Below are positions 35,354 through 43,947 of a stretch of DNA of 64,000 nucleotides, one piece after another. The stretch's first letter is position 1, and every line of letters starts with the position of its first letter. The notes below the pieces were generated by a model that worked only from the letters and a program-made list of their open reading frames with translations, ran no database searches and had not been told where the DNA came from. Origin of the DNA: RUG100 sp050953425 (GTDB lineage Bacteria; Bacillota; Clostridia; Peptostreptococcales; Anaerovoracaceae); assembly GCA_050953425.1 (NCBI GenBank), contig JBMNMQ010000007.1, forward strand, positions 186,001-250,000, read 5' to 3'. The position numbers were made by a program, and so were the translations under genes.

Positions 35354-35749
35354 ATGGCAAAGATTCAGTATTACGGAACAGGCAGAAGAAAGTCTTCCGT
35401 TGCCAGAGTCAGACTCGTCCCTGGCACCGGTGAGATCACGGTCAACAAGAAATCTCTCGATGAGTATATTCCGCTGGAAATCGTCAAGAGGGAAGTCAAG
35501 CGCCCCTTTGAGATTGCCGGCTGCGAAGGCAAATTCGATGTCATCGCCACCGTACGCGGCGGCGGCTACACCGGACAGGCCGGTGCACTGCGGCACGGCA
35601 TTTCCCGGGCGCTGTGCGAAGCGGACAGAGAGACTTACCGTCCGCTGCTGAAGGCGGCCGGATTTCTGACCAGAGATCCGCGGATGAAGGAAAGAAAGAA
35701 GTACGGACTGAAGAAGGCGCGGAGAGCCAGCCAGTTCTCCAAGCGTTAA
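35354..35749 (+). CDS. rpsI: Ribosomal protein S9
   Basis: 131 residues, 30S subunit. It starts AKIQYYGTGRRKSSVARVRL and ends in the conserved basic RKKYGLKKARRASQFSKR tail that reaches the P-site tRNA. Site AGGGAGG. A strong terminator follows. Confidence 0.98.
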   Translation: MAKIQYYGTGRRKSSVARVRLVPGTGEITVNKKSLDEYIPLEIVKREVKRPFEIAGCEGKFDVIATVRGGGYTGQAGALRHGISRALCEADRETYRPLLKAAGFLTRDPRMKERKKYGLKKARRASQFSKR

Positions 35750-35770
35750 GAACAGGACTGCGAACAAACA

Positions 35771-35805
35771 GGAGATGTTCCCCCGGCGGGAGCATCTCTT
35801 TTTTT
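35771..35805 (+). terminator. Terminator of rplM-rpsI
   Basis: GAGATGTTCCC pairs with GGGAGCATCTC, followed by an unbroken T run of eight or more. Confidence 0.9.
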
Positions 35806-35890
35806 GCCTGTATTGCGGCCAACAGCGGTGCGGCCGGAGAGCACTTGGAAGAAACCGGCAGCATGCAGAGAAAAACAAAAAAATACAGAC

Positions 35891-35934
35891 GCGGGCCGTT
35901 CGTCTGTTGGTGAGCCAACAGACGAACGGCCCGC
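35891..35934. repeat. Perfect 20-bp inverted repeat with 4-base loop
   Basis: Arms 35891-35910 and 35915-35934 are exact complements (outer GCGGGCCGTT, inner CGTCTGTTGG), loop TGAG. There is no T run after it on the plus strand; a TATAAT lies 7 bases downstream at 35942-35947, so the 3' arm covers the -35 position of that promoter. Confidence 0.9.
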
Positions 35935-35941
35935 TTTGCAG

Positions 35942-35947
35942 TATAAT
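35942..35947 (+). promoter_or_regulatory. Predicted -10 box of the secreted protein gene
   Basis: TATAAT, about 85 bases before the start codon at 36032; the -35 region (around 35919-35924) lies inside the perfect inverted repeat and does not match the consensus. Confidence 0.45.
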
Positions 35948-36031
35948 CATCAACGGAGCTACGGTTATTCTTTGTACTACATATTGGTGCCGATCCCGAG
36001 GGTCGGTCTTTCTTGAAAGGGAGCGATCATT

Positions 36032-37144
36032 ATGAAACGAATCAAACTATTGCCGGTTATTCTGGCGCTGATTTTAGCCGTCAGCATGATTCCGGCGGTC
36101 GCCGCTGCCGGCGACGGAGCGGAGACGCCCGTGCAGCCGAGCAGTGACGGGGTCACGAATCCCGCGGCTGAAATCGAACTCGTCAATCCCGACGATGCAA
36201 CCTTTTATCTGTATACCTACGAGGGAACCGATACACTGCAGTGGCCGCAGGGCGACTATCCCTACCATCCGAAGCAGTATACGGTTAAAGTGAAGCTGAC
36301 CGGCGAGGACCCGAGCAAGCCCTGCGATGACAACATCTGCTTCTTCTCCGGCAACGAGTGTGATGTCTATACCGTGTCACAGCAGAAGGAAGGGAAATAC
36401 GGCAATATCCGTGAGATTACCATCCGGCAGCACGGTTACGGCGGCCCGGCACCGTATTCGGTGTGGGCCTCTTCCGGTGTGTTTGTCAAGCAGATCTTCT
36501 ATCCGACGTCGGTGTTTATCCCCGATCAGCTGACACTGAATTACACGCATCTGGAACTGACTGCATCCCACCCGGTGGGGCGGCTGGTGCCGTCGGATTC
36601 CGAGGTCACGTGGAGCTCTTCCGACAGCCGCGTCGCTGCGGTGCAGAACGGCGTGGTGACTGCGGGCAGGGACGGTACAGCCACCGTGACCGCGACTTAT
36701 ACGAAGTATGGCCTGCATCTGACCGCCTCGTGCAAAGTGACAGTGGGATCCGGCACGACGTCCGGGAAGACCGTTGTAAAGAATGGCAAGTATACGGCGG
36801 GCAGCGGCACCGCCAGAGCGACCTATCAGGTGCGCAGCAAATCCGGGCATACGGTTGCATATCGGACCTGCAGATCAAAATCCCGCACCGCGGTGATCCC
36901 GACCAGGGTCAAGCTGGCCGACGGCAGATACTACAGAGTGACCGCAGCGGCCGACAGCGCGTTTGCGGCCGCGAAGAAGGTGAAAACCGTGCAGGTGAAG
37001 AGCGGCAGCCTGACCAAAAAGAGCGTCAGAAACTGCCTCCGCCGTTCCCATGTTACTACGGTGAAAACGGTCAAATACAAGCAGTATAAAAAGTACTTCA
37101 CGAAGAAAAACTGCGGCCGTAAAGTCAAAGTAAAGAAGCTGTAG
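36032..37144 (+). CDS. Secreted protein with Big_2-like Ig domain and LRR_5-like tail
   Basis: 370 residues, site AAAGGGAG. Residues 1-26 are a signal peptide (KRIKLLPVILALILAVSMIP, cut after AAA). The middle holds a bacterial Ig-like (Big_2) domain, WSSSDSRVAAVQNGVVTAGRDGTATVTA (about 190-240). The last 110 residues (IPTRVKLADGRYYRVTAAADSAF, then KSVRNCLRRS) look like one BspA-type leucine-rich module and end in a Lys/Arg-rich KVKVKKL. No sorting motif is seen. Binding or adhesion at the cell surface is plausible; no enzyme motif. First of three secreted genes in a row. Confidence 0.72.
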   Translation: MKRIKLLPVILALILAVSMIPAVAAAGDGAETPVQPSSDGVTNPAAEIELVNPDDATFYLYTYEGTDTLQWPQGDYPYHPKQYTVKVKLTGEDPSKPCDDNICFFSGNECDVYTVSQQKEGKYGNIREITIRQHGYGGPAPYSVWASSGVFVKQIFYPTSVFIPDQLTLNYTHLELTASHPVGRLVPSDSEVTWSSSDSRVAAVQNGVVTAGRDGTATVTATYTKYGLHLTASCKVTVGSGTTSGKTVVKNGKYTAGSGTARATYQVRSKSGHTVAYRTCRSKSRTAVIPTRVKLADGRYYRVTAAADSAFAAAKKVKTVQVKSGSLTKKSVRNCLRRSHVTTVKTVKYKQYKKYFTKKNCGRKVKVKKL

Positions 37145-37276
37145 GGCCGGATCAAAAGCTGCAGGACCGGGACAAAGCGGGGAAACCGCGGGACCCGGTC
37201 GGAATAAGGAAACTGCAGGGACGTGTAAGAAAGAAAGGAAACCTACCGCAGTTGGAACATTGAAAGGAGTGAGTGT

Positions 37277-37292
37277 GCACATAGAAATGTGC
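37277..37292 (+). promoter_or_regulatory. Small hairpin between ribosome site and start codon
   Basis: GCACAT (37277-37282) pairs with ATGTGC (37287-37292), loop AGAA. The strong site AAGGAG is at 37264-37269 and the ATG at 37300; a TAG at 37282 rules out an earlier start in frame. Confidence 0.5.
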
Positions 37293-37299
37293 GAAGACA

Positions 37300-39126
37300 A
37301 TGAGGAAAACAGCAAGTATCAGACGAAAGGCGCGGACGGGATTCCTGTTCCTGCTCGCGCTGATGCTCGCGGCGGCGTACATGCCGGCCGCGGCCATGGC
37401 GGCGGATGGCTCCGAAACCATTCACTGCGACATCTCCAAGGGCAGCGTCAAGATCGGACAGAGCAGCCGTACGCCCAAGATCACCTACACCGACAGCCAG
37501 GGTCAGCTGCATGACGCGGAAGACTTTGACGCCGACGCAGAGATCGAGATCACCGGCACGACAACGGAAAACACGATCTATACTTCGTCCTACTGGGCCA
37601 ATCGGCTGAACATCACGCTGAAGGACGTGAACATCGACGTGAGTGCCGTGTCTGACGGCGCGAGCGGCAAAAAGAGCATGTGCGCCGCTTATTTCGGCGG
37701 CGTTCCGTCCGACGACGGCAGCATCAGTCCCGGCGGCGTAAATCTGACGCTGGAGGGGAAGAATGTTCTCAAGAGTCTGGATTATGCCGGTATCGCGGTT
37801 CCGGTCGGAGAAACGCTCCGCATCGACGGTGACGGATCTCTCGACGTCTCCACTGTGACGGGCAATGCCAGCACGGCCGGCCCGGCCATCGGCATGCCGG
37901 TTTCGAACAATACGCCGCCCGCTTTCATCGGCACGGCCCAGAGCGATACCGGGTTCGGCAAGATCATCATCGACGGCGGCACCATCTATGCCCACGGTGA
38001 CGACGCCGGCATCGGCGGCGGACAGCACTGCACCTGCGGCGACATTGTCATCAACGACGGCAGCATCACCGCGAAGGCAGGCGACTCCAGCGCTTCCGGC
38101 ATCGGCTGCGGGCAGGACAGCTGCATGGGATCGATTCTGATCCGCGGCGGCAGCATCGATGCGACCGGCAGTAATTCCGGCGCCGGCATCGGCGGCGGCG
38201 GCATGCACACCGACAGCGGCATCATTACCATTCTGGGCGGCGATATTACCGCGACCGGCGGCAATTACGGCGCCGGCATCGGCGGCGACGGCACCAACGG
38301 TGTGCAGGGCAATGCCGAACAGATTCATATCGGCGGCGGCACGATCAAGGCATACGGCGGCAAGAGCGCGGCCGGCATCGGCGGCGGCGGCCCCTACGGA
38401 CTGGCCGAAGACATTGTCATCACCGGCGGAACCGTCGAAGCTTACGGCGGCGACGGATTCAAGACCGAAGGCAATGCGTATCAGATGCCGATCGGCGTGG
38501 TCGGTACCAGAACCTCCGTCTATGCGGCGGGTGCCGGCATCGGCAACGGCGGTGCGGTGTTCTCGCATACGACATACACGACCGGCCCCAACGCAGGTAC
38601 CGAAAAAACGGACGGCTCGACCAAATTCGGCGGCAGGATCACCATCACCGGCGGTACGGTGAAGGCTTACAACGGTATACTCAGCAGTGAAGATCAGGCA
38701 GCTGTCAAGGCACTCGGCATGACTTACGCCGACGCGGAGGCCATCGGCAACGGCGGCTACGCATCGGATAAAGCGTTTCTCGATGAGAACCCCTATAAGG
38801 AAACGGATACAGTCATCAACGGCGGCGTCATCTATCTGAACAGCAAAATCGCCACCAAACCGGGCAGCACTTCAGTGACTGCCGCATCAAAGAAAAAGGG
38901 ACAGATCACCGTTGCGTGGAAGAAGGCTTCCCACGCGTCGAAATACCAGATCGCCTATCGGCGCAGCGGGAAAAAGTCGTGGAAATACAAGATCACCGCA
39001 GCCCGTCGGGTCACGATCCGGAAACTGTCCAAAGGCAAAAAATATACTGTTAAAGTACGGGCACATAATGCGGCCGGGTATGGACAATGGTCCAAAACCA
39101 AGACCGTGAAAGTTAAAGCAAAGTAA
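37300..39126 (+). CDS. Large secreted repeat protein, beta-helix-like with C-terminal fibronectin III domain
   Basis: 608 residues. Signal peptide about 1-35 (RTGFLFLLALMLAAAYMPAAAMA). The main part (about 140-480) is made of repeated strands of the form I-x-x-G-G-(S/T)-I-x-A-x-G-x-x-x-G-A-G-I-G-G-G, seen at least six times, which suggests a right-handed parallel beta-helix. Ser/Gly/Asn rich, few charges. The C-terminus (about 525-608) is a fibronectin type III-like module (TVAWKKASHASKYQIAYR) ending KTVKVKAK. No anchor motif. Likely surface or carbohydrate interaction; substrate unknown. It is separated by 12 bases from the next gene. Confidence 0.72.
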   Translation: MRKTASIRRKARTGFLFLLALMLAAAYMPAAAMAADGSETIHCDISKGSVKIGQSSRTPKITYTDSQGQLHDAEDFDADAEIEITGTTTENTIYTSSYWANRLNITLKDVNIDVSAVSDGASGKKSMCAAYFGGVPSDDGSISPGGVNLTLEGKNVLKSLDYAGIAVPVGETLRIDGDGSLDVSTVTGNASTAGPAIGMPVSNNTPPAFIGTAQSDTGFGKIIIDGGTIYAHGDDAGIGGGQHCTCGDIVINDGSITAKAGDSSASGIGCGQDSCMGSILIRGGSIDATGSNSGAGIGGGGMHTDSGIITILGGDITATGGNYGAGIGGDGTNGVQGNAEQIHIGGGTIKAYGGKSAAGIGGGGPYGLAEDIVITGGTVEAYGGDGFKTEGNAYQMPIGVVGTRTSVYAAGAGIGNGGAVFSHTTYTTGPNAGTEKTDGSTKFGGRITITGGTVKAYNGILSSEDQAAVKALGMTYADAEAIGNGGYASDKAFLDENPYKETDTVINGGVIYLNSKIATKPGSTSVTAASKKKGQITVAWKKASHASKYQIAYRRSGKKSWKYKITAARRVTIRKLSKGKKYTVKVRAHNAAGYGQWSKTKTVKVKAK

Positions 39127-39138
39127 TCATCGGAGCAA

Positions 39139-40716
39139 ATGAATATGAACAGTTTGCAGCAGCGTGTTTCACTGCGCATACCGGCCGCTGTTCTGACACT
39201 GCTGCTGGCTCTGGTCTTTGTGCCGGGGCCGGCGGCAGCCGATGACGGCGAGCCGGTCACGTACACATCGTATCGAATTGCCGCGCAGCGCCCCGCGAGC
39301 ATGGGCATTCCGCCCAACGGCACGGAGGGCACGGAAGGGTGCTATCTCGTTCTGCAGGCGGATTTTCCGGGCACACTCACACTGACCGACGCCGAAGCCG
39401 CCGCCTCCTCCTTTCGGCTGGCGGACGGCACCTCGGTGGGCAGTCTGATGTCCCCGTATGTAACGAAGGAGAACAATACGCTGACATTCATGGCGTATAC
39501 GGCATTTCTCCCCGGCGGCGTGATCCGCTTTCAGCCGGGTCTCATCGCCGGCGTGCAGTGCGCCGGCAGGAGCGTGACCTGGCCGGCCTCGTTTCAGACC
39601 GTGGTGCCGACCGGACTGCAGCTCATCGTCACCGACGTAACGCCGGGCACTGCTGACACGCCGGCTTCCACGACCGTACAGGTAGCGCGTTCCGCGTGCA
39701 TGCGGTCGATGAACCATATTCTCTGGACCTCGAACGGCACCTCGCTGCTGTCCAAAGGAGCGAATCAGGACGGCACGTCTCAGACAAAGGCTGCGCACCA
39801 TCATAACTACTGGAGCTTTACGACGGCCGACTCGGCACAATCGATCGTGAGCACGGGTCTGCGGGATGACGGATATCAGGTCAGCGCCAGCGGTGATCGG
39901 GTTACGATCACGGCGAAGCAGCCCAAGGAGGGCGAATATCTCGGTATCTACAATTATGACGATCATTTTCTGCAGGAGAACGGGCTGACGCTCGATGATG
40001 CGGTGACCGGTCTTCCGGCGCAGACGGAGTACGATGCGCAGGCATCCGAAGTGATGGAAGCCATCAATGCCATCGGTGTCGTCACGCCGGCAAGCGGCGA
40101 CAGCATCGCTGCCGCCCGTTCGGCGTATAATGCGCTGCCGCAGGAAAAGCGGACGCTCGTGTCCAACGCCGATGTTCTCGAGGCCGATGAGGCGCTGCTG
40201 GCGGCATCGCAGCAGAAAGTGCAGAACGTGATCGACGCGATCGACGGCATCGGCAGGGTGACGCTGCGCAGCGGTGAGAAGATCAAGGCGGCGCGGTCTG
40301 CCTATGACAAGCTCTCGGAAGCCGAAAAGGCGGCGGTCAGCAATGCTGAGACGCTGACCGAGGCGGAAGCGACCCTGCAAAAGCTGCAGGACGCGGCAGC
40401 GCTGAAAGAGCGCATCCGCCAGGCGCAGGCGAAAAAAACCACTCTCCGGGCCAGGGCGCGGAAAGACAGAAAAGTCCGCTTTTCCTGGAAGAAAGTGAAA
40501 GGCGTTTCCGGCTATCAGCTGGTCCGTTCCACCAGGAAACACGGCGGTTTCAGGCGGGTCAAAACCGTCAGGAGCGCTGCTGCCTCGTCCTGGACCGGCG
40601 GGAAACTGAAGAAGGGAAGGAAGTACTACTATAAAATCCGTCCCTTTACGAAGATCGGCAGCCGCACTTACTACGGGAAATATTCCCGGACGATTGCCGT
40701 GAAAGTGAAGAAATAA
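39139..40716 (+). CDS. Secreted protein with helical FIVAR-like repeats and fibronectin III tail
   Basis: 525 residues; ATG 39139 with GGAG upstream (ATG 39145 is an alternative). Signal peptide about 1-36 (LLLALVFVPGPAAA). An N-terminal beta-rich unknown region (40-290) is followed by two helical repeats of the pattern ...IxAIGxVTxxSGxxIxAARxAYxxLxxxxKxxVSNxxxLxxAE (about 295-420) and then a fibronectin III-like domain (KVRFSWKKVKGVSGYQL), ending in AVKVKK. The helical repeats resemble FIVAR modules in Gram-positive surface proteins. It shares tail type with its two upstream neighbours, so the three may act together. A strong hairpin follows at 40749-40792. Confidence 0.72.
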   Translation: MNMNSLQQRVSLRIPAAVLTLLLALVFVPGPAAADDGEPVTYTSYRIAAQRPASMGIPPNGTEGTEGCYLVLQADFPGTLTLTDAEAAASSFRLADGTSVGSLMSPYVTKENNTLTFMAYTAFLPGGVIRFQPGLIAGVQCAGRSVTWPASFQTVVPTGLQLIVTDVTPGTADTPASTTVQVARSACMRSMNHILWTSNGTSLLSKGANQDGTSQTKAAHHHNYWSFTTADSAQSIVSTGLRDDGYQVSASGDRVTITAKQPKEGEYLGIYNYDDHFLQENGLTLDDAVTGLPAQTEYDAQASEVMEAINAIGVVTPASGDSIAAARSAYNALPQEKRTLVSNADVLEADEALLAASQQKVQNVIDAIDGIGRVTLRSGEKIKAARSAYDKLSEAEKAAVSNAETLTEAEATLQKLQDAAALKERIRQAQAKKTTLRARARKDRKVRFSWKKVKGVSGYQLVRSTRKHGGFRRVKTVRSAAASSWTGGKLKKGRKYYYKIRPFTKIGSRTYYGKYSRTIAVKVKK

Positions 40717-41097
40717 GCCCGGCGTTCCCGCATTGCCGGATGATCCGCTGCCCCCGGGCGGAACATGGAAACATGAAAACCGCCTGGGGGCATTGCTGTG
40801 TCCGGAAAGGGAAAACGCATCCGGCAGACAGAGCAGAGCCATCGCCGGAAACCCGCGGCGAGAAGGCTGCGTCTGTGAAGAAATCAGGCGCGGCGGCGAG
40901 TCGTCTGACGGAATCCATCCTTCCTCTTTCCTGGCCCTCTTGACGGATCGCACAAATCGACTGAAGAAAATGGGAGGCAGACGGAGGCAGATGGAAAACC
41001 GTGCAAATGAATGAAAAATATTGAAATCGGCCGCTGTACCTGCTATAGTGAATGAAGGATCTTCTCGGTCCAGGAAGGTCTGCGGGGTTTTCTGTGC
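40717..41097. other. Intergenic region with a hairpin and a promoter
   Basis: No gene supported. TGCCCCCGGGCGG (40749-40761) pairs with CCGCCTGGGGGCA (40780-40792) with one mismatch, a possible terminator without a T run. 40800-41010 shows short GGAGGCAGA-like repeats and nothing else. Confidence 0.6.
41021..41049 (+). promoter_or_regulatory. Promoter of the serine hydrolase gene
   Basis: TTGAAA (41021-41026), 17-bp spacer, TATAGT (41044-41049). Confidence 0.75.
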
Positions 41098-42348
41098 ATG
41101 AATAATGCCGTCCATGAACATCAAAAACCGCTCACTTCGGTACCGGGGGAGAGCCGCCGCGAACAGCGCCGTCGCCGCCGTCTTCGCCGGCAGTGGATCA
41201 AGGCTGCTGTTCTGACCGCGGCCGCGGTGGTCATCATCGTGCTGATATATTGCCGTATCACGCACGTGCCCGCCGTCACCGGCCTGCGGGAAGCTGCCGT
41301 GACACAGCACAGCATTCGCTGCATCTGGTCGACCGACAGTGTGAAGAAGGCGGATCTCTGTCAGATTCGCTGGTCGAAATCGCCGCAGATGAAGGCCGCC
41401 GGCTCCATGCGGGTCCGCGCCGATCGCGGCAGAGCCGTACTGCGCTCTCTGCACCTCAGTACCGTCTATTACATCGAAATACGCGCGCTGCGCACAACGC
41501 CGCGCGGCAGAACCTACTATTCTTCCTGGAGCCGCCCGCTGAAGGCGGAAACCGGGCCGATGCGGCGCACGCAGCTCCTGCGTACGCTCGCCGCGGCGGA
41601 CGCCGGCTCTTCCGTCGCCAGTTTTCACAGCAGCTATCGCATCGACCGCACCAGAGCCGGCCGGGCACTGCAGCGGCAGGCCAGTGCACTCCGCGATAAG
41701 TATGATCTGGCCTTTGTCATGATCGATCTCAAGAGCGGACAGGGAGCGGCCCTGGCACCGGGAAAGACGCTTTACTCCGCCAGCTGCCTGAAGGGGCCCT
41801 ATGTAGCTTCTCTGAACCGTTCGGCGCCGGCCGGCCGCCTGACCGCCGATGTCGACAATCTGATGAAGCTGACCATTACGCAGTCGGACGGCGCGGCTTA
41901 CGAGGAGCTGTTCAACTCCTTCGGCTCGTCCTACATGCGCAGGATGATGGCTTACAGCCGGGTCTCCTCGTTCAGCGGCGCGGAAAAGTATGATTATCTG
42001 CCGGTGCGCGATCTCGCCAAACTCTGGGTAGGAACGTACTGGTATTTCTATCGCAGTACCAACAGCCGCTCAAAAACCTGCCGGGCATGGTATGCCGATT
42101 CCCTCAATTCCTTTATCCATCAGGCACTGCACGAGAAATATACCGTCAACACCAAGGCCGGCTGGATCGATTCGAGCCTGTACCGTGCCCAGAACGATGC
42201 CGGCGTGGTCTTTGCCGGGGACAAAAACGACCGTCATCCCTATATCCTTGCGGTGATGTCGACGGCCTGCGGCGAGTACGATGCGCTGAGCGAACTGGTG
42301 CAGCGGATCGATGCCGTGCATGAGGACATGGTGGCGGCCGGTGCTTGA
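41098..42348 (+). CDS. Membrane-anchored serine hydrolase, class A beta-lactamase-like
   Basis: 416 residues. Short cytoplasmic N-terminus with a run of arginines, one transmembrane helix (about 35-51), a fibronectin III-like segment (about 58-155), then a penicillin-recognising fold. SxxK is SCLK (Ser about 229), the second motif is SDG (about 263), and the third is KAG in NTKAGW (about 353), matching the SxxK/SDN/KTG triad with conservative changes. It could act as a beta-lactamase or a D,D-peptidase on peptidoglycan outside the membrane. The typical class A Glu166 region is not evident, so lactamase activity is doubtful. The ribosome site is weak (GGGG). Confidence 0.75.
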   Translation: MNNAVHEHQKPLTSVPGESRREQRRRRRLRRQWIKAAVLTAAAVVIIVLIYCRITHVPAVTGLREAAVTQHSIRCIWSTDSVKKADLCQIRWSKSPQMKAAGSMRVRADRGRAVLRSLHLSTVYYIEIRALRTTPRGRTYYSSWSRPLKAETGPMRRTQLLRTLAAADAGSSVASFHSSYRIDRTRAGRALQRQASALRDKYDLAFVMIDLKSGQGAALAPGKTLYSASCLKGPYVASLNRSAPAGRLTADVDNLMKLTITQSDGAAYEELFNSFGSSYMRRMMAYSRVSSFSGAEKYDYLPVRDLAKLWVGTYWYFYRSTNSRSKTCRAWYADSLNSFIHQALHEKYTVNTKAGWIDSSLYRAQNDAGVVFAGDKNDRHPYILAVMSTACGEYDALSELVQRIDAVHEDMVAAGA

Positions 42349-42379
42349 CGCGGTCTGCGAACGGGGAGGAAACAGAGAA

Positions 42380-43162
42380 ATGATGAAGCTGATTTCATGG
42401 AATGTCAACGGTCTGCGTGCCGTGATGCGGAAGAATTTTTCCGCTTTTCTTGAGGCTGCAGCACCCGATGTACTCTGCCTGCAGGAGACGAAAATGCAGC
42501 AGGGACAGGCAGAAGTGCCGACGCCGGGGTATCGTCAGTACTGGTCTTCGGCGGAACGCCGGGGCTATTCCGGCACGCTGCTGCTGACCAGAGAGGAACC
42601 GACGGAAGTCAGCTGCGGCCTGGCGGGCGAAGACATCGGCGAACTCGCCCGCGAGGGGCGTTCTATCACGGCACATTACGCGCGGACGGCGGCGCATCCG
42701 GCCTTTACGCTTGTCAATCTCTACGTGCCCAATGCCGGGGCGGAACTGGCGCGGCTGCCGCTGCGGATGCAGTGGGAGGACGCCTGCCGCCGCTATCTGC
42801 AGCGCCTGCGGCAGAGCGGGCCGGTGATTGTCTGCGGCGACATGAACGTCGCCCACCATGAGATCGATTTGAAAAACCCGGGGCCCAACCGCGGCAGCGC
42901 CGGTTTTACCGATCAAGAGCGCGCGAAAATGACGGCACTCCAGGAAGCCGGCTTTCTCGATTCATTTCGCTGCTTTCATCCCGATCAGGAGGGGGCGTAT
43001 TCGTGGTGGAGCTATCGCTTTCGCGCCCGGGAGCGCAACGCCGGATGGCGCATCGACTACTTTCTCGTCAGCGAAGAGTTTCGCGGACATATGAAAGACG
43101 CCGCCATTCTCAGCGACGTCATGGGATCGGATCACTGCCCGATTGCCCTGGAAATTGAGTGA
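42380..43162 (+). CDS. xth: Exodeoxyribonuclease III
   Basis: 260 residues from ATG 42380 (site GGGGAGGA); a frame to 42311 overlaps the previous gene and lacks a site. AP endonuclease/3'-5' exonuclease of base excision repair. Catalytic landmarks: SWNVNGLRA, LCLQETKM (metal Glu), VCGDMNVAH, WRIDYFLVS and the final SDHCPI. Convergent with nnrE, whose stop is 14 bases away. Confidence 0.96.
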   Translation: MMKLISWNVNGLRAVMRKNFSAFLEAAAPDVLCLQETKMQQGQAEVPTPGYRQYWSSAERRGYSGTLLLTREEPTEVSCGLAGEDIGELAREGRSITAHYARTAAHPAFTLVNLYVPNAGAELARLPLRMQWEDACRRYLQRLRQSGPVIVCGDMNVAHHEIDLKNPGPNRGSAGFTDQERAKMTALQEAGFLDSFRCFHPDQEGAYSWWSYRFRARERNAGWRIDYFLVSEEFRGHMKDAAILSDVMGSDHCPIALEIE

Positions 43163-43176
43163 CGGGCGCGGCAGGA

Positions 43177-43833
43177 TCAGCGCGCGAGCACCTCACCGAT
43201 GCCGATATCGGCGATGATGGTCCGGCCGAGCGCACGCTGGGTGCGCTCCGCTTCGTGCACCGGCTTTTTATCGTGGAAGGCAATGGTCCAGTCGGCCAGA
43301 ATCGACGGCTGCAGGAGGCTGTCCGGGCCGAAATCGCCGGGCAGGCCCGAGGGAATGTCGAGTGCCGCGACGCGGCTGCCATTTCCATGCGCGGTGTTGA
43401 CGGCGCTGACCAGAGCTGCCGCTTCACCGGTCAGGCGGCCGTGAAAGCCGGTGCCGTAGATGGCGTCGACGATGACGTCACAGGCGGACAGCGCCTCCTG
43501 ATCCGGCATGCGGGCGGTGACAGCGACGCTGTCGAGTTCACCGAGCAGATCGAAATTAGTCAGAGCATCCGGTGTCACCGGGCGCCCTTCCACAAGAATG
43601 ACCCTGACCGTCGTCCCCTGCCGGGCGAGCCGGCGGGCGGCGACAAAGCCGTCGCCGCCGTTGTTGCCCCTGCCGCAGAGAATCAGAGCCGAACCGCCCT
43701 GCCGCAGGGCGGCGACGCGATCGAGCAGAATGTCGGCGGCGGCGCAGCCGGCGTTTTCCATCATCTGATAAAAGGAGAGCCCGGCGGCATTCGCGCGCTG
43801 CTCCAGTTCTTTCATTTCTTTGCAGGTTACCAT
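43177..43833 (-). CDS. nnrE: NAD(P)H-hydrate epimerase (YjeF N-terminal domain only)
   Basis: 218 residues from ATG 43833 (site GGAGG). It interconverts R- and S-NAD(P)HX for repair of damaged cofactor. Signature features are MMENAGCAAAD, CGRGNNGGDGFVAARRL and DAIYGTGFHG, with IPSGLPGD near the end. In many bacteria it is fused to the ADP-dependent dehydratase NnrD; here the protein stops after the epimerase domain, so a separate NnrD would be needed elsewhere. Confidence 0.92.
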   Translation of the reverse strand: MVTCKEMKELEQRANAAGLSFYQMMENAGCAAADILLDRVAALRQGGSALILCGRGNNGGDGFVAARRLARQGTTVRVILVEGRPVTPDALTNFDLLGELDSVAVTARMPDQEALSACDVIVDAIYGTGFHGRLTGEAAALVSAVNTAHGNGSRVAALDIPSGLPGDFGPDSLLQPSILADWTIAFHDKKPVHEAERTQRALGRTIIADIGIGEVLAR

Positions 43834-43947
43834 AGTCGTGCCTCCGTTCTGCGCCCGGATTCTGCCGGGCGCTCTGCTTGCAGAGTGCTGCGCTGACCGC
43901 CGCACGGTCCGGTGTGCCGCGGTGTTCCGCCGCGGTCTGCCGGCGGC

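Noticed and set aside
40733..41014. 93-codon frame between the secreted genes
   Set aside because: It covers a hairpin, lacks a ribosome site and has no recognisable protein character.
39169..41628. 819-codon open frame on the minus strand
   Set aside because: It runs antisense across two secreted-protein genes and an intergenic region with promoter and hairpin; no ribosome site.
36032..42348. Prophage or integrated element
   Set aside because: No integrase, structural phage gene, tRNA junction or flanking direct repeat was found; GC content is similar to the surroundings.
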